Assembly: GCF_032463525.1 (NCBI RefSeq) | Contig: NZ_CP135971.1 | Location: 3,658,001-3,722,000 of the forward strand | Source: Pseudomonas sp. DTU_2021_1001937_2_SI_NGA_ILE_001 | GTDB taxonomy: Bacteria > Pseudomonadota > Gammaproteobacteria > Pseudomonadales > Pseudomonadaceae | DNA length: 64,000 nt | Direction of reading: 5' to 3' | Shown: positions 17,087 through 26,533 of the stretch, piece after piece | Numbering within the stretch: the first letter of the stretch is position 1 | Layout of the letters: each line of letters opens with the position of its first letter | Notes under the pieces: generated by a model | What the model saw: the letters and a program-made list of their open reading frames with translations, nothing else | What the model was told of the DNA's origin: nothing | Databases searched by the model: none | Position numbers and translations under genes: made by a program

Positions 17087-17755
17087 ATGTCCGACTCGCT
17101 GCTGCATTGGCAACCCGCCACCCTGCCCTCCTCGCGGCCCCTGGCCGGCCGCTTCATCCGCCTGGAAAAGCTCGACCCGGCCGCCCATGCCGATGACCTG
17201 TGGCGCGTCCTGCAAGGGCCGGGGGCGGATGAAAAGCTCTGGGACTACCTGCCATATGGACCTTTCGAGGCCCGTGACGAGTTCGATACCTGGCTGGCAC
17301 GCCACGCCACCAGCACCGACCCGTGGTTCTACACGGTGCTAGACGCTGTCACGGGCAAGGCAGAAGGCATGATCAGCCTGATGTCCATCGTGCCGGCCCA
17401 GGGGCGTATCGAAATCGGCCACGTGACCTTCGGCGCCGCCATGCAGCGCACGCCCAAGGGCACCGAGGCCATCTACCTGCTGGCCCGGGAAGCCTTCGAC
17501 CTCGGCAATCGCCGCCTGGAATGGAAGTGCAATGCCCACAACACCCGCTCGCTGCGCGCCGCCGAGCGCTTCGGCTTCCGCTTCGAGGGCACGTTCCGCC
17601 AGCACATGGTGGTCAAGGGCCAAAACCGCGACACCGCCTGGTTCTCGATCCTCGACAGCGAATGGCTAGCGCTGCGCCAGGCCTTCGAACGCTGGCTGGC
17701 CGCCGACAACTTCGTCGATGGCCAGCAGGTGCACACGCTGGAAGCCTGTCGCTAG
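17087..17755 (+). CDS. GNAT-family acetyltransferase, RimJ/RimL type
   Basis: A 222-residue acetyltransferase of the RimJ/RimL-like (Acetyltransf_3) group. Landmarks are RFIRLEKLDPAAHADDLW at the N-terminus, RIEIGHVTFGAAMQRTPKGTEA (the acetyl-CoA region, lacking a strict Q-x-x-G-x-G), and LEWKCNAHNTRSLRAAERFGF with FEGTFRQHMVVKGQNRDTAWFS. Family members acetylate protein N-termini or small amines; the substrate here is unknown. It is the last gene of the PaiB-like operon and is followed by REP elements. Confidence 0.9.
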   Translation: MSDSLLHWQPATLPSSRPLAGRFIRLEKLDPAAHADDLWRVLQGPGADEKLWDYLPYGPFEARDEFDTWLARHATSTDPWFYTVLDAVTGKAEGMISLMSIVPAQGRIEIGHVTFGAAMQRTPKGTEAIYLLAREAFDLGNRRLEWKCNAHNTRSLRAAERFGFRFEGTFRQHMVVKGQNRDTAWFSILDSEWLALRQAFERWLAADNFVDGQQVHTLEACR

Positions 17756-17783
17756 CCCTTGTAAGCAGCCAGAAGCAAGTCGG

Positions 17784-17940
17784 GTGGAAGCGGCTTTGGC
17801 CGCGAAGCCCTCCTGTTCATAGAAGACGCCAACACTGTTCACTTAGACCGGGTAGGAGCGGCTTCAGCCGCGAAGCGACCGCCTGTTCACAACAGATGCA
17901 GTGAATTTCCTGGCGCTTTCGCGGCTAAAGCCGCTCCTAC
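17784..17940. repeat. Cluster of three REP elements
   Basis: Copies at 17784-17807 (diverged), 17852-17875 (GTAGGAGCGGCTTCAGCCGCGAAG) and, in opposite orientation, 17917-17940. The last two form a head-to-head pair as in bacterial interspersed mosaic elements. They lie between the GNAT gene and the convergent pycB gene. Confidence 0.8.
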
Positions 17941-17958
17941 CGAGCCATTTAGGCAGGT

Positions 17959-17983
17959 AAAAAAAGGGGAGCCCAAGCTCCCC
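17959..17983 (-). terminator. Rho-independent terminator of pycAB
   Basis: On the minus strand GGGGAGC, TTGG, GCTCCCC is followed by seven T. It lies 34 bp past the pycB stop. Confidence 0.92.
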
Positions 17984-18016
17984 AATGAGGTTAATCGTTG
18001 AATCGGTGCGTCAGGC

Positions 18017-19825
18017 TCAGCCTTCGATCTCCACCAGGATCTCGCCCGGGTTGACGCGGTCGCCCTTGGCCACGTGGATGGCCACGACCTTGCCAGCGAT
18101 GGCCGCCTGCACTTCGGTCTCCATCTTCATCGCCTCGGTGATCAGCACCGCCTGGCCGGCCTTGACCGTGTCGCCTTGCTTGACCAGCACATCGACGATG
18201 TTGCCTGGCATGGTGGTGCTCACATGGCCCGGCGCGCTGGCCTGGTTGCGCTTGCTGGCCCCACCCCCGACGAACTCGTTGAGTGGTTCGAACACCACTT
18301 CTTCCGGCATGCCATCGATGGACAGGTAGAAGTGACGCTTGCCCTCGGCCTTGACCCCGACGCCGGTGATGTCCACACGGTAGGTCTCGCCGTGCACGTC
18401 GATGACGAACTCGGTCGGTACGCCCTCGCCCCCGGCCCTGGCCACACCCCCGGCCTCCGGAATCGGCAGCAGCACTTCCGGGGTCAGGGTGCCGGCGGCG
18501 CGCTCTTCGAGGAACTTGCGCCCGATGTCCGGGAACATCGCGTAGGTCAGTACGTCTTCCTCGGATTGCGCCAGGGCCCCGATGTCGGCGCGCAGCTTGG
18601 CCATTTCCGGTTTCAGCAGGTCGGCCGGGCGCACGTCGATCAACTCTTCGTTGCCGATGGCCTGGCGGCGCAGTTGCTCGTCCACCTGGCCCGGTGCCTT
18701 GCCGTAGCCGCCCTGCAGGTACAGCTTCACTTCGTTGGTGATGGTCTTGTAGCGCTCACCGGCCAGAACGTTGAAGAACGCCTGGGTACCGACGATCTGC
18801 GACGTCGGGGTGACCAGCGGCGGGTAACCCAGGTCCTTGCGCACCCGTGGGATCTCGGCCAGCACTTCGCTCATGCGGTTCAGCGCACCCTGCTCCTTGA
18901 GCTGGTTGGCCAGGTTGGAAATCATCCCGCCTGGCACCTGGTTGACCTGCACGCGGGTGTCCACGGTGGTGAATTCACTCTCGAACTGGTGGTACTTCTT
19001 GCGCACCGCGTAGAAGTACAGGCCGATCTCCTGCAACAGTTCCAGGTCCAGGCCGGTGTCGAACTCGGTGCCCTTCAACGCCGCGACCATGGATTCGGTG
19101 CCGGGGTGGCTGGTGCCCCAGGCGAAGCTGGAAATCGCCGTGTCGATGTGGTCGGCGCCGCTTTCCACGGCCTTGAGCTGGCACATGGCGGCCAGGCCGG
19201 CGGTGTCGTGGGAATGGATGAACACCGGCAGCGACTGCTCGGCCTTCAGGGCCTTGACCAGCTCGCCGGTGGCGAAGGGGGTCAGCAGGCCGGCCATGTC
19301 CTTGATCGCCACCGAGTCGCAGCCCATGGCTTCCATCTGCCGGGCCTGGGCCACGAAGGCATCGATGGTATGCACCGGGCTGGTGGTGTAGGCAATGGTG
19401 CCCTGGGCGTGCTTGCCGGCGGCCTTCACCGCTTCGATGGCCACGCGCAGGTTACGCACGTCGTTCATCGCGTCGAAGATACGGAATACGTCGATGCCGT
19501 TGACCGCCGCCTTGGCGACGAAGGCCTTGACCACGTCGTCGCTGTAATGCCGGTAGCCCAGCAGGTTCTGGCCGCGCAGGAGCATCTGCAGGCGGGTGTT
19601 GGGCAGCGCGGCGCGCAGCTGGCGCAGGCGCTCCCATGGGTCTTCCTTGAGGAAGCGCACACAGGCGTCGAAAGTCGCGCCGCCCCAGACTTCCAGCGAC
19701 CAGTAGCCGACCTTGTCGAGCTTGTCGCAGATCGGCAGCATGTCTTCGGTGCGCATGCGGGTGGCCAACAGCGACTGGTGGGCGTCACGCAGGATGGTGT
19801 CGGTAACAAAGATTTTCTTGGACAT
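18017..19825 (-). CDS. pycB: Pyruvate carboxylase subunit B (carboxyltransferase and biotin carrier)
   Basis: A 602-residue subunit, similar to oxaloacetate decarboxylase alpha (OadA). The N-terminal TIM barrel begins with DTILRDAHQSLLATR, and the metal-binding HSHDTAG follows; the C-terminal biotinyl domain carries EAMKMET with the biotin Lys at 567, 35 residues from the end. With PycA it carboxylates pyruvate to oxaloacetate for anaplerosis. No oxaloacetate-decarboxylase beta/gamma subunit genes are near, and the neighbour is a biotin carboxylase, which supports pyruvate carboxylase over a Na+ pump. It is the downstream gene of the pair. Confidence 0.95.
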   Translation of the reverse strand: MSKKIFVTDTILRDAHQSLLATRMRTEDMLPICDKLDKVGYWSLEVWGGATFDACVRFLKEDPWERLRQLRAALPNTRLQMLLRGQNLLGYRHYSDDVVKAFVAKAAVNGIDVFRIFDAMNDVRNLRVAIEAVKAAGKHAQGTIAYTTSPVHTIDAFVAQARQMEAMGCDSVAIKDMAGLLTPFATGELVKALKAEQSLPVFIHSHDTAGLAAMCQLKAVESGADHIDTAISSFAWGTSHPGTESMVAALKGTEFDTGLDLELLQEIGLYFYAVRKKYHQFESEFTTVDTRVQVNQVPGGMISNLANQLKEQGALNRMSEVLAEIPRVRKDLGYPPLVTPTSQIVGTQAFFNVLAGERYKTITNEVKLYLQGGYGKAPGQVDEQLRRQAIGNEELIDVRPADLLKPEMAKLRADIGALAQSEEDVLTYAMFPDIGRKFLEERAAGTLTPEVLLPIPEAGGVARAGGEGVPTEFVIDVHGETYRVDITGVGVKAEGKRHFYLSIDGMPEEVVFEPLNEFVGGGASKRNQASAPGHVSTTMPGNIVDVLVKQGDTVKAGQAVLITEAMKMETEVQAAIAGKVVAIHVAKGDRVNPGEILVEIEG

Positions 19826-19839
19826 TATTCTCTCCTCGT

Positions 19840-19905
19840 AGCGGCAAGCCTCAAGCCAGAAGCCGCAAGAAAAAGCCGATCTGCTTCACCTTGCAGCTTG
19901 CCGCT
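19840..19905. repeat. Inverted repeat between pycA and pycB
   Basis: AGCGGCAAGC (19840-19849) and GCTTGCCGCT (19896-19905) are perfectly complementary arms of a GCAAGC/CTTGCAGC-rich segment, a type of interspersed palindrome common in pseudomonads. It could form a hairpin within the pycAB transcript and tune relative expression. Confidence 0.55.
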
Positions 19906-19923
19906 CAACGCTTGCAGCTGCGT

Positions 19924-21339
19924 TCATAAGCCTGCGTGGGCGGCGATGGCGGCGGCGATGGCCAGGGCCAGCTCTTCGGGTTTGCGCTTGATCGAGTAAT
20001 TGGTCAGTTCCGGGTGTGCTTCGACGAAGCTGGTGTTGAACTGGCCCGTGCGGAACTCGGGGTTGCGCAGGATTTCCTGGTAATAGGCGGCGGTGGTCTT
20101 CACCCCCTGCACGCGCATGTCGTCCAGCGCCCGCAGGCCGCGGTCCATGGCTTCTTCCCAGCTCAAGGCCCAGACGATCAGCTTCAGGCACATCGAGTCG
20201 TAGTACGGCGGGATGGTGTAGCCGGTGTAGATCGCCGTGTCGGTGCGCACGCCGGGGCCGCCGGGGGCGTAGTAACGGGTGATCTTGCCGAAGCTGGGCA
20301 GGAAGTTGTTCTTCGGGTCTTCGGCGTTGATACGGAACTGCAGGGCGAAGCCGCGATGGATGATGTCTTCCTGCTTGATCGACAGCGGCAGGCCCGAGGC
20401 GATGCGGATCTGCTCACGCACGATGTCGATGCCGGTGATCTCTTCGGTGATGGTGTGCTCCACCTGCACGCGGGTGTTCATTTCCATGAAGTACACCTCG
20501 CCCTCGGCGAGCAGGAACTCCACGGTGCCGGCGTTCTCGTAACCCACCGCCTTGGCGGCGCGCACCGCCAGGTCGCCGACATAGGCACGCTGCTCGGGGG
20601 TCAGCTGCGGGCTGGGGGCGATCTCGATGAGCTTCTGGTTGCGACGCTGGATCGAGCAGTCACGCTCGAACAGGTGCACGACGTTGCCGAAGCTGTCGCC
20701 GAGGATCTGCGCCTCGATGTGCTTGGGATTGACGATGCACTTTTCCAGGAACACTTCCGCCGAGCCGAAGGCCTTGGTGGCTTCGGAGATTACCCGGGGA
20801 AACGCCTGTTCCAGCTCCTCGCGGCTGTTGCAGCGGCGAATGCCGCGACCGCCGCCGCCGGAAGTGGCCTTGAGCATCACCGGGTAGCCGATGCGGTCGC
20901 CTTCGACCAGGGCCTCTTCGATGTCGGCCACGTTGCCTTCGGTGCCTGGGGTCACCGGCACACCGGCCTTGATCATGCTGCGCCGGGCTTCGGTCTTGTC
21001 GCCCATGCGACGGATCACGTCCGGCGCCGGGCCGATGAACTTGATCCCGCGTTCGACGCAGATTTCTGCCAGTTCGGCGTTTTCCGAGAGGAAGCCATAA
21101 CCCGGATGCAGGGCATCGCAACCGGTTTCCACAGCCAGGTTCACCAGCTTGCGCGGGTTCAGATAACCGGCGAGCGGCTCGGCGCCAATGCTGTAGGCCT
21201 CGTCGGCGCGTTTGACATGCAGGGCATGCCGGTCAGCGTCCGAATAGATCGCCACCGAGCGAATGCCCATTTCGGCGCAGGCGCGCACGATACGGACGGC
21301 AATCTCTCCACGGTTGGCGATCAGGATTTTCTTGATCAC
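19924..21339 (-). CDS. pycA: Pyruvate carboxylase subunit A (biotin carboxylase)
   Basis: A 471-residue biotin carboxylase, close to AccC, that carboxylates biotin on PycB with ATP and bicarbonate. Landmarks are KKILIANRGEIAVRIVRAC, the glycine-rich KATSGGGGRGIRRC ATP loop, and FMEMNTRVQVEHTITEEITG with metal ligands. I chose the GTG at 21339: it is preceded by GAGGAA and gives the usual family N-terminus and the usual 471 residues. The gene is divergent from a LysR gene whose P. aeruginosa counterpart, PycR, regulates it. Confidence 0.95.
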   Translation of the reverse strand: MIKKILIANRGEIAVRIVRACAEMGIRSVAIYSDADRHALHVKRADEAYSIGAEPLAGYLNPRKLVNLAVETGCDALHPGYGFLSENAELAEICVERGIKFIGPAPDVIRRMGDKTEARRSMIKAGVPVTPGTEGNVADIEEALVEGDRIGYPVMLKATSGGGGRGIRRCNSREELEQAFPRVISEATKAFGSAEVFLEKCIVNPKHIEAQILGDSFGNVVHLFERDCSIQRRNQKLIEIAPSPQLTPEQRAYVGDLAVRAAKAVGYENAGTVEFLLAEGEVYFMEMNTRVQVEHTITEEITGIDIVREQIRIASGLPLSIKQEDIIHRGFALQFRINAEDPKNNFLPSFGKITRYYAPGGPGVRTDTAIYTGYTIPPYYDSMCLKLIVWALSWEEAMDRGLRALDDMRVQGVKTTAAYYQEILRNPEFRTGQFNTSFVEAHPELTNYSIKRKPEELALAIAAAIAAHAGL

Positions 21340-21515
21340 TGGCTTTTCCTCGACCATTGATTCAGACCTGCCGGGCTGGCCGGCGGTACTGGACTGCGCG
21401 GCCTTGGCCGGGCAGTCGTCGCTTTGTTGTTGTAACAGCACAGCTGATGCGTCGACGCAGGGACACCCTATTCCGGATCAGTGATTAACAAAAATCAGTA
21501 AAAATTGGGTGAAGC

Positions 21516-21531
21516 ATAAGTAAAAGCTTAT
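21516..21531. promoter_or_regulatory. LysR-type operator candidate for pycR/pycA
   Basis: ATAAG-N6-CTTAT, a perfect inverted repeat with AT-rich centre, located 37 bp before the LysR start and about 177 bp upstream of pycA. Placement and the T-N11-A-like symmetry fit a LysR autoregulatory site. Confidence 0.5.
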
Positions 21532-21568
21532 AGTCGACTTTCAGGTCTTGGGGAGGGAGCGGTGGTAA

Positions 21569-22519
21569 ATGCGTAAGTCATTGATGCGTATGACATTGCG
21601 TCAATTGAGGATCTTCAACGAGGTGTGCGATCTGCGGTCCTACAGTCGCGCCGCCGAGGAAATGTCCCTGACCCAGCCGGCGGTCAGCCTGCAGATTCGC
21701 CAGCTGGAAGAACTGCTCGGCCAGCCGCTGTTCGAGTACGTCGGCAAGAAGCTCTACCTCACCGAGACCGCCGAGGCGCTGCGCCACGCCAGCCGCGACA
21801 TCTTCGGCCGCCTGGAGAGCCTGGACATGCAGCTTTCCGACCTGCAGGGCTCGTTGCAGGGGCAACTGAAACTGGCCATCGAGTCGAGCTGCAAGTATTT
21901 CATCCCGCACCTGTTCGCCGCCTTCAAGCGCCAGTACCCGGAGGTCAGCCTGGCTCTGGCGGTGGTCAACCGCGCCCAGGTGATCCGGCGCCTGTCGGAC
22001 AACCGCGACGATCTGGTGGTGATGTCCATGGTCCCCCAGGACATGGGCCTGGAGTTCATGCCGTTTCTCAACAACCCCATCGTTGCCGTGGCGCCTGCCG
22101 AACACCCGTTGTGCGCGCAGCCAGCGCTGACCCTCAAGGATCTGGAGCCCTGGCCGTTGCTGATTCGCGAGAACGGTTCCGGAACACGCCGGGCCTGCGA
22201 GGAATATTTCAAGGAGAAGCGCGTGCATTTCGGCCAGACGCTGGAGGTGTCATCCAGCGAGGCGCAGCGCGAATGCGTGGTGGCCGGCCTGGGCCTGGCG
22301 ATGCTGACCCGGCACGCGGTGAGCGCCGAATTGGCCGCCGGCACCCTGAAGGAACTGCCGGTGGCCGAATTGCCGCTGTATCGCAGCTGGTGCGTGGTTC
22401 AGGGGCGGGACAAGCGGTTGTCGCCGGTGGCCCACGCCTTCCTGGGCTTCATCCGCACCGAGCGGGCGCAGATCAGCCGGCTGGCCGAGCGCTTCGACGG
22501 TCGGCCGAGAAGCGGCTGA
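21569..22519 (+). CDS. pycR: LysR-family regulator of pyruvate carboxylase, PycR-like
   Basis: A 316-residue LysR protein with an N-terminal HTH (TLRQLRIFNEVCDLRSYSRAAEEMSLTQPAVSLQIRQLE) and a C-terminal ligand-binding domain (residues about 95-300). It is divergent from pycA, as is PycR of P. aeruginosa, and the symbol rests on that context. An ATG 15 nt downstream (giving MRMTLRQL at the N-terminus) is an alternative start; GGGAGGGAG lies upstream of the chosen one. Its 3' end overlaps the convergent small PA3496-like gene by 47 bp. Confidence 0.85.
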   Translation: MRKSLMRMTLRQLRIFNEVCDLRSYSRAAEEMSLTQPAVSLQIRQLEELLGQPLFEYVGKKLYLTETAEALRHASRDIFGRLESLDMQLSDLQGSLQGQLKLAIESSCKYFIPHLFAAFKRQYPEVSLALAVVNRAQVIRRLSDNRDDLVVMSMVPQDMGLEFMPFLNNPIVAVAPAEHPLCAQPALTLKDLEPWPLLIRENGSGTRRACEEYFKEKRVHFGQTLEVSSSEAQRECVVAGLGLAMLTRHAVSAELAAGTLKELPVAELPLYRSWCVVQGRDKRLSPVAHAFLGFIRTERAQISRLAERFDGRPRSG

Positions 22520-22691
22520 CCTGCCAGACCTCATCGGGAATGTCGTCGATGTAGTCGGACAGTTCCTGGTTCAGGCGGCGCTCTTCCGTGTAACTCTCGA
22601 TGGCGCGCCGAAACGCCATGCGCCGCTGGTCTTCCTGCTGACGGCGAGTCTTCGCCGCGCTGTTGTGCAGATCATCGTAGTGCCGAGCCAT
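22473..22691 (-). CDS. PA3496-family small charged protein
   Basis: A 72-residue, highly charged protein with no signal peptide or membrane helix (KTRRQQEDQRRMAFRRAIESYTEERRL, then LSDYIDDIPDEVW). I recognise it as similar to the conserved Pseudomonas PA3496 family, described as putative envelope integrity proteins, whose role is not settled. Most of the chain is likely helical. Its 3' end overlaps the end of pycR by 47 bp on the opposite strand, and the frame is open with a normal start. Confidence 0.7.
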   Translation of the reverse strand: MARHYDDLHNSAAKTRRQQEDQRRMAFRRAIESYTEERRLNQELSDYIDDIPDEVWQVSRFSADRRSARPAG

Positions 22692-22808
22692 TACCTGTCT
22701 CCCAGTACGTTGTGCGGGAGCTTCAGCATGGGCGGCGGCCGTGACACAACGACGGCAGGAAAATGACCGAACGATGAAATTTCCTCGGGAGTCGCCGAGG
22801 ATCGCCGC

Positions 22809-23675
22809 TCAATCGTCGTGAGGCTTGATCGACTTGGGCGACAGGCGAAGACTGCGCAGGCTGCGCTTGACGCTCTTGAGGTGGTTGACCAGGCTCGGCC
22901 CGCGCGCCATGGCCACGCCCATGGCCAGCACATCGATGACCACCAGGTGGGCGATACGCGAAGTCAGCGGCGTGTAGATTTCGGTGTCTTCATGCACGTC
23001 GATGGCCAGGTTGATGGTCGACAGCTCGGCCAGCGGTGTCTGGCTTGGGCAGAGGGTGATCAGCGTGGCGCCGCTTTCGCGGACCATGTTGGCGCTGATC
23101 AGCAGGTCCTTGGAACGTCCGGACTGGGAAATGCACACCGCCACGTCACCCGGCTTGAGGGTGACCGCCGACATGGCCTGCATGTGCGGGTCGGAATAGG
23201 CAGCCGCGTTGAGCAGCAGGCGGAAGAACTTGTGCTGGGCATCGGCCGCCACTGCACCGGAAGCCCCGAAGCCGTAGAACTCCACGCGGTTGGCACCGGC
23301 CAGCGCCGTGACCGCCAGTTGCAGGGCGTGCGGGTCGAGGTGCTCGCGCACTTCCATCAGGGTGTGCAGGGTGGTGTCGAAGATCTTCAGGCTGTAGTCG
23401 GCCACCGAATCGTCTTCATGGATGGCGAACTGGCCGAAGCTGGCACCGGCGGCCAGGCTCTGTGCCAGCTTGAGCTTGAGGTCCTGGAACCCCGAGCAAC
23501 CGATGGCCCGGCAGAACCGCACGATGGTCGGCTCGCTGATACCGACGCTGTGCGCCAGATCGGCCATGGAGCTGTGCATCACAGCCGCCGGGTCGAGCAG
23601 CACGTGGTCGGCGACCTTGAGCTCCGACTTGCGCAGCAGGTTACGGGACTGGGCGATGTGTTGCAGCAGATTCAC
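22809..23675 (-). CDS. RpiR/HexR-family transcriptional regulator with SIS domain
   Basis: A 288-residue regulator with an N-terminal RpiR HTH (ELKVADHVLLDPAAVMHSSMADLAHSVGISEPTIVRFCRAIG) and a C-terminal SIS sugar-phosphate-binding domain (EFYGFGASGAVAADAQHKFFR, SGRSKDLLISANMVRESGA, LTSRIAHLVVIDVLAMG). HexR proteins bind 2-keto-3-deoxy-6-phosphogluconate and control zwf/edd/gap genes. This copy is not beside those genes, so it is probably a HexR paralogue; its targets are unknown. I chose the GTG at 23675 by comparison with the usual family N-terminus (NLLQHIAQ). Confidence 0.85.
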   Translation of the reverse strand: MNLLQHIAQSRNLLRKSELKVADHVLLDPAAVMHSSMADLAHSVGISEPTIVRFCRAIGCSGFQDLKLKLAQSLAAGASFGQFAIHEDDSVADYSLKIFDTTLHTLMEVREHLDPHALQLAVTALAGANRVEFYGFGASGAVAADAQHKFFRLLLNAAAYSDPHMQAMSAVTLKPGDVAVCISQSGRSKDLLISANMVRESGATLITLCPSQTPLAELSTINLAIDVHEDTEIYTPLTSRIAHLVVIDVLAMGVAMARGPSLVNHLKSVKRSLRSLRLSPKSIKPHDD

Positions 23676-23790
23676 AGGCTGGACTCGGTCAGGAAAGCGG
23701 TGGCAAGTGTGTAGCAAGCTTGTAGTTATACTACATGACCTGCGGCCCGCCCAGCGAAACGCGCCAGGCAGGCCAATACGCCGCTCAGGT

Positions 23791-26283
23791 TCAGCCCTGC
23801 AAGCCTATAGTGTGGGTAATGGCCTGGGCTTCGACCGGCCGGCTGATCAGATAGCCCTGTACTTCGTCGCAGCCTTGCAGCTTGAGAAACTCCAGCTGGG
23901 TCTGTTGTTCCACGCCTTCGGCCACCACTTTCAGGCCCAGGCTGTGGGCCATGGCGATGATCGCCTGAATGATCGCCGCATCGCCCGAGCCTTCGTCCAG
24001 GCCCCGAATGAAGGTCTGGTCGATCTTCACGTAATCCACCGGAAAGCGCTTGAGGTAGCTCAGCGATGAATAGCCGGTGCCGAAGTCATCGATCGCCAGT
24101 TTCACGCCCAAGTCACGCAGCTGCTGGAAGGTGGCGATGATGTATTCGACGCTGTCGAGCAGCTGACTTTCGGTCAGCTCCAGCTCCAGGCGATGCGGGT
24201 CCAGCCCGCTCTCTTCCAGCACTTGGCGCACCAGGGTGACCAGCTTGCCCTGACGCAATTGGTAGACCGACAGGTTGACCGACACGCGGATCGGCTTGAG
24301 GCCCTGCTGGCTCCACTCACAGGCCTGCCGACAAGCCTCGCGCAACACGAACTCACCGATGGCGCCGATCAGCCCGGTTTCCTCGGCCAGGCCGATGAAA
24401 TCGCCGGGCGGTACCATGCCGCGCTCCGGATGATGCCAGCGCACCAGCGCTTCGACGGCTTCCATGCTGCCGGTTTCAAGGCTCAGCCGCGGTTGGTAGA
24501 ACACCCGCAATTGCCGGTCTTCGATGGCCTTGCGCAGCTGGATCTCCAGCTGCAGGCGCTCCAGGTTGCTGGCCTGCAGACTCTCGGTGAAGAACTGGAA
24601 GTTATTGCCGCCCAGATGCTTGGCATGTTTCATCGCCATGTTCGCCTGGCTGGCCAGGGTGGTGACGTCACGTGCCGAATCCGGCATCAGGCTGATGCCC
24701 ACCGAGGCGCTGATCACCAGTTCATGCCCGGCCACCTGCACCGGCACGTGCAGCTTGTTCAGCATGCGGCTGGCCACCCGTGCCAGGCTGGAGAGGTTGG
24801 CATAGGTGTCGAACAGCACGGCGAATTCATCACCCGACAACCGGGCGATGGTGTCGGCTTCGGGCAACGCACTGCGCAGGCGGCGTGCCACCTGCTGCAA
24901 CAGTTGGTCGGCCACTTCATGGCCCAGGCTGTCGTTGAGCAGCTTGAAGCGGTCCAGGTCGATGTGCAGCAGCGCCAGGCTGCGGTTGCCCTGCCGGCTG
25001 CGCTGGCTGGCCTGGTTGAGCCGCTCACGGAACAGCGAGCGGTTGGCCAGCCCGGTCAGTTCGTCGAAGTGCACCAGGTAGCGCAGGCGCTCTTCCGATT
25101 CGCGCTTGTCCGACAGATCGGTGAAGAAACCCACGATATGACTGGGGTTTCCTTCACTGTCGTGCACCAGGTTCAACTGCAGCCATTGCGGGTACAGCTC
25201 GCCGCTCTTGCGTGCCTCGACCAGCTCGCCTTGCCAGTGCCCGGTTTCCTCCAGGGCCTGGCGAATGGCCGCGAAGTTTCGCCGTGCATCGCGGCTGCTG
25301 GCGATGTCGATCACCTGGCGCCCCACCAGCTCTTCCTGGCTGTAGCCGGAAACCCGGCTGAAGGCCTGGTTGACCGTGAGGATCCGGTACTGCGGGTCGA
25401 AAATCACGATCCCCTCGTTGGCGGCGGCGAACACCGCGGCCGCCAGGGGCGGCGGGCTCTTGTTCAAGTCCTGGCGCGCCTGCTCCAGCTCGCGGGTGCG
25501 CTGCTCCACACGATCCTCCAGGCCCGCCTGGGCCTTGCGCAGGCGCCGCTCGGCCTGGCGGCGCTGCTCGATTTCCCTGGCCAGCTCTTCATTGAGCAGC
25601 TCGCTACGCTGCTGGGCGTGCTGCAGGTGCTCGATCAGCGCCTGGTTCTGGAAGCGCTGCACCAGGCTGCGCCGGATCAGGCGGTTGACCTGCAGGGCGA
25701 CGATCATCAGCGCTGGCAGCAGAATAAGCCCCATCCAGCCCCAGCCGCGCACCGGAATGTCATGGCCGAAGAACAGATAGAGGATCGGCGGCAGCAGCGA
25801 AGACAGGCTGAACGTCAGGAACGCCATCAGGCTGACGGCATAGGCCACGCTGGCCGACAGGGTCGCCACGCCGATCATGCCGAACACCCAGGCCTGCTGT
25901 TCGAAATTGGCCACCGGCACCAGCAGCATCGCCGCACAGGCCAGCGTCAGGCCGCTGACCAGCGCGCCAGCCAAGAAGCGATAACGCCATATCGGCAGGG
26001 CCTGACGTTCGGGCGCTGCAGCGTTGAACGCGCTGACCTGCACCAGGCGCAGGGCGACCAGCGCCGTCAGCCAGACCAGCCACACGCCCACCTGCCAGCC
26101 ACGCTCCGGGCTCCAGAGCAGCCAGGCGCAGATCAGGCCATTGATGAACATGCACAGGGTGGGCAACAGCGAGCCCTGGTAGAGCAAGCGTGTGCGCTCT
26201 ACCTCGAGTTGCGGGGCGTAATGTCGGCGAATGTCCCGGCGGCGCATGCCGGATGCATCACGCGGGTCGAAGCGATGGGTCAT
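23791..26283 (-). CDS. Membrane-bound PAS-GGDEF-EAL cyclic-di-GMP protein
   Basis: An 830-residue inner-membrane signalling protein. Residues about 30-210 hold about five helices; a coiled coil (AREIEQRRQAERRLRKAQ) links to a PAS domain with PAC tail (about 265-385). A GGDEF domain follows with the degenerate SGDEF at about 480, and the C-terminal EAL domain has EALVRW, DDFGTGYSS, VKIDQTF and VAEGVE, so the phosphodiesterase site appears intact. Whether SGDEF still makes c-di-GMP or serves as a GTP-sensing input is open. The start at 26283 is uncertain; the frame is open 26 codons further upstream. Confidence 0.9.
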   Translation of the reverse strand: MTHRFDPRDASGMRRRDIRRHYAPQLEVERTRLLYQGSLLPTLCMFINGLICAWLLWSPERGWQVGVWLVWLTALVALRLVQVSAFNAAAPERQALPIWRYRFLAGALVSGLTLACAAMLLVPVANFEQQAWVFGMIGVATLSASVAYAVSLMAFLTFSLSSLLPPILYLFFGHDIPVRGWGWMGLILLPALMIVALQVNRLIRRSLVQRFQNQALIEHLQHAQQRSELLNEELAREIEQRRQAERRLRKAQAGLEDRVEQRTRELEQARQDLNKSPPPLAAAVFAAANEGIVIFDPQYRILTVNQAFSRVSGYSQEELVGRQVIDIASSRDARRNFAAIRQALEETGHWQGELVEARKSGELYPQWLQLNLVHDSEGNPSHIVGFFTDLSDKRESEERLRYLVHFDELTGLANRSLFRERLNQASQRSRQGNRSLALLHIDLDRFKLLNDSLGHEVADQLLQQVARRLRSALPEADTIARLSGDEFAVLFDTYANLSSLARVASRMLNKLHVPVQVAGHELVISASVGISLMPDSARDVTTLASQANMAMKHAKHLGGNNFQFFTESLQASNLERLQLEIQLRKAIEDRQLRVFYQPRLSLETGSMEAVEALVRWHHPERGMVPPGDFIGLAEETGLIGAIGEFVLREACRQACEWSQQGLKPIRVSVNLSVYQLRQGKLVTLVRQVLEESGLDPHRLELELTESQLLDSVEYIIATFQQLRDLGVKLAIDDFGTGYSSLSYLKRFPVDYVKIDQTFIRGLDEGSGDAAIIQAIIAMAHSLGLKVVAEGVEQQTQLEFLKLQGCDEVQGYLISRPVEAQAITHTIGLQG

Positions 26284-26533
26284 GGCGTCGTTCTTGTTGA
26301 TATTAAAGAGCCTTGAGCGTGTGCGGAGCATACACAAGCGCCGGGCCATACCAAACAGCACCGCGCAGAAATATTCTGCCCCGTGATCGGCTGACAGGCC
26401 TGCCCCAGACAGTTCGCCGCGTTAACGTTCGAGGCTGGCCGCCAGGCAATCGTTTGCCAGCCAGACGCTTTTTACCGCACCCAGGGTGCGGCCAGTTTGC
26501 CCGGCATCAACGAGGGGCCTAGAATGCTGCCCC

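Noticed and set aside
18017..19825. Oxaloacetate decarboxylase Na+ pump alpha subunit (OadA)
   Set aside because: No beta or gamma pump subunit genes follow, and a biotin carboxylase gene lies upstream, so two-subunit pyruvate carboxylase is the better call.
26434..26463. LexA-box-like CTGG...CCAG symmetry upstream of uvrD
   Set aside because: Spacing and centre do not match the Pseudomonas LexA consensus.
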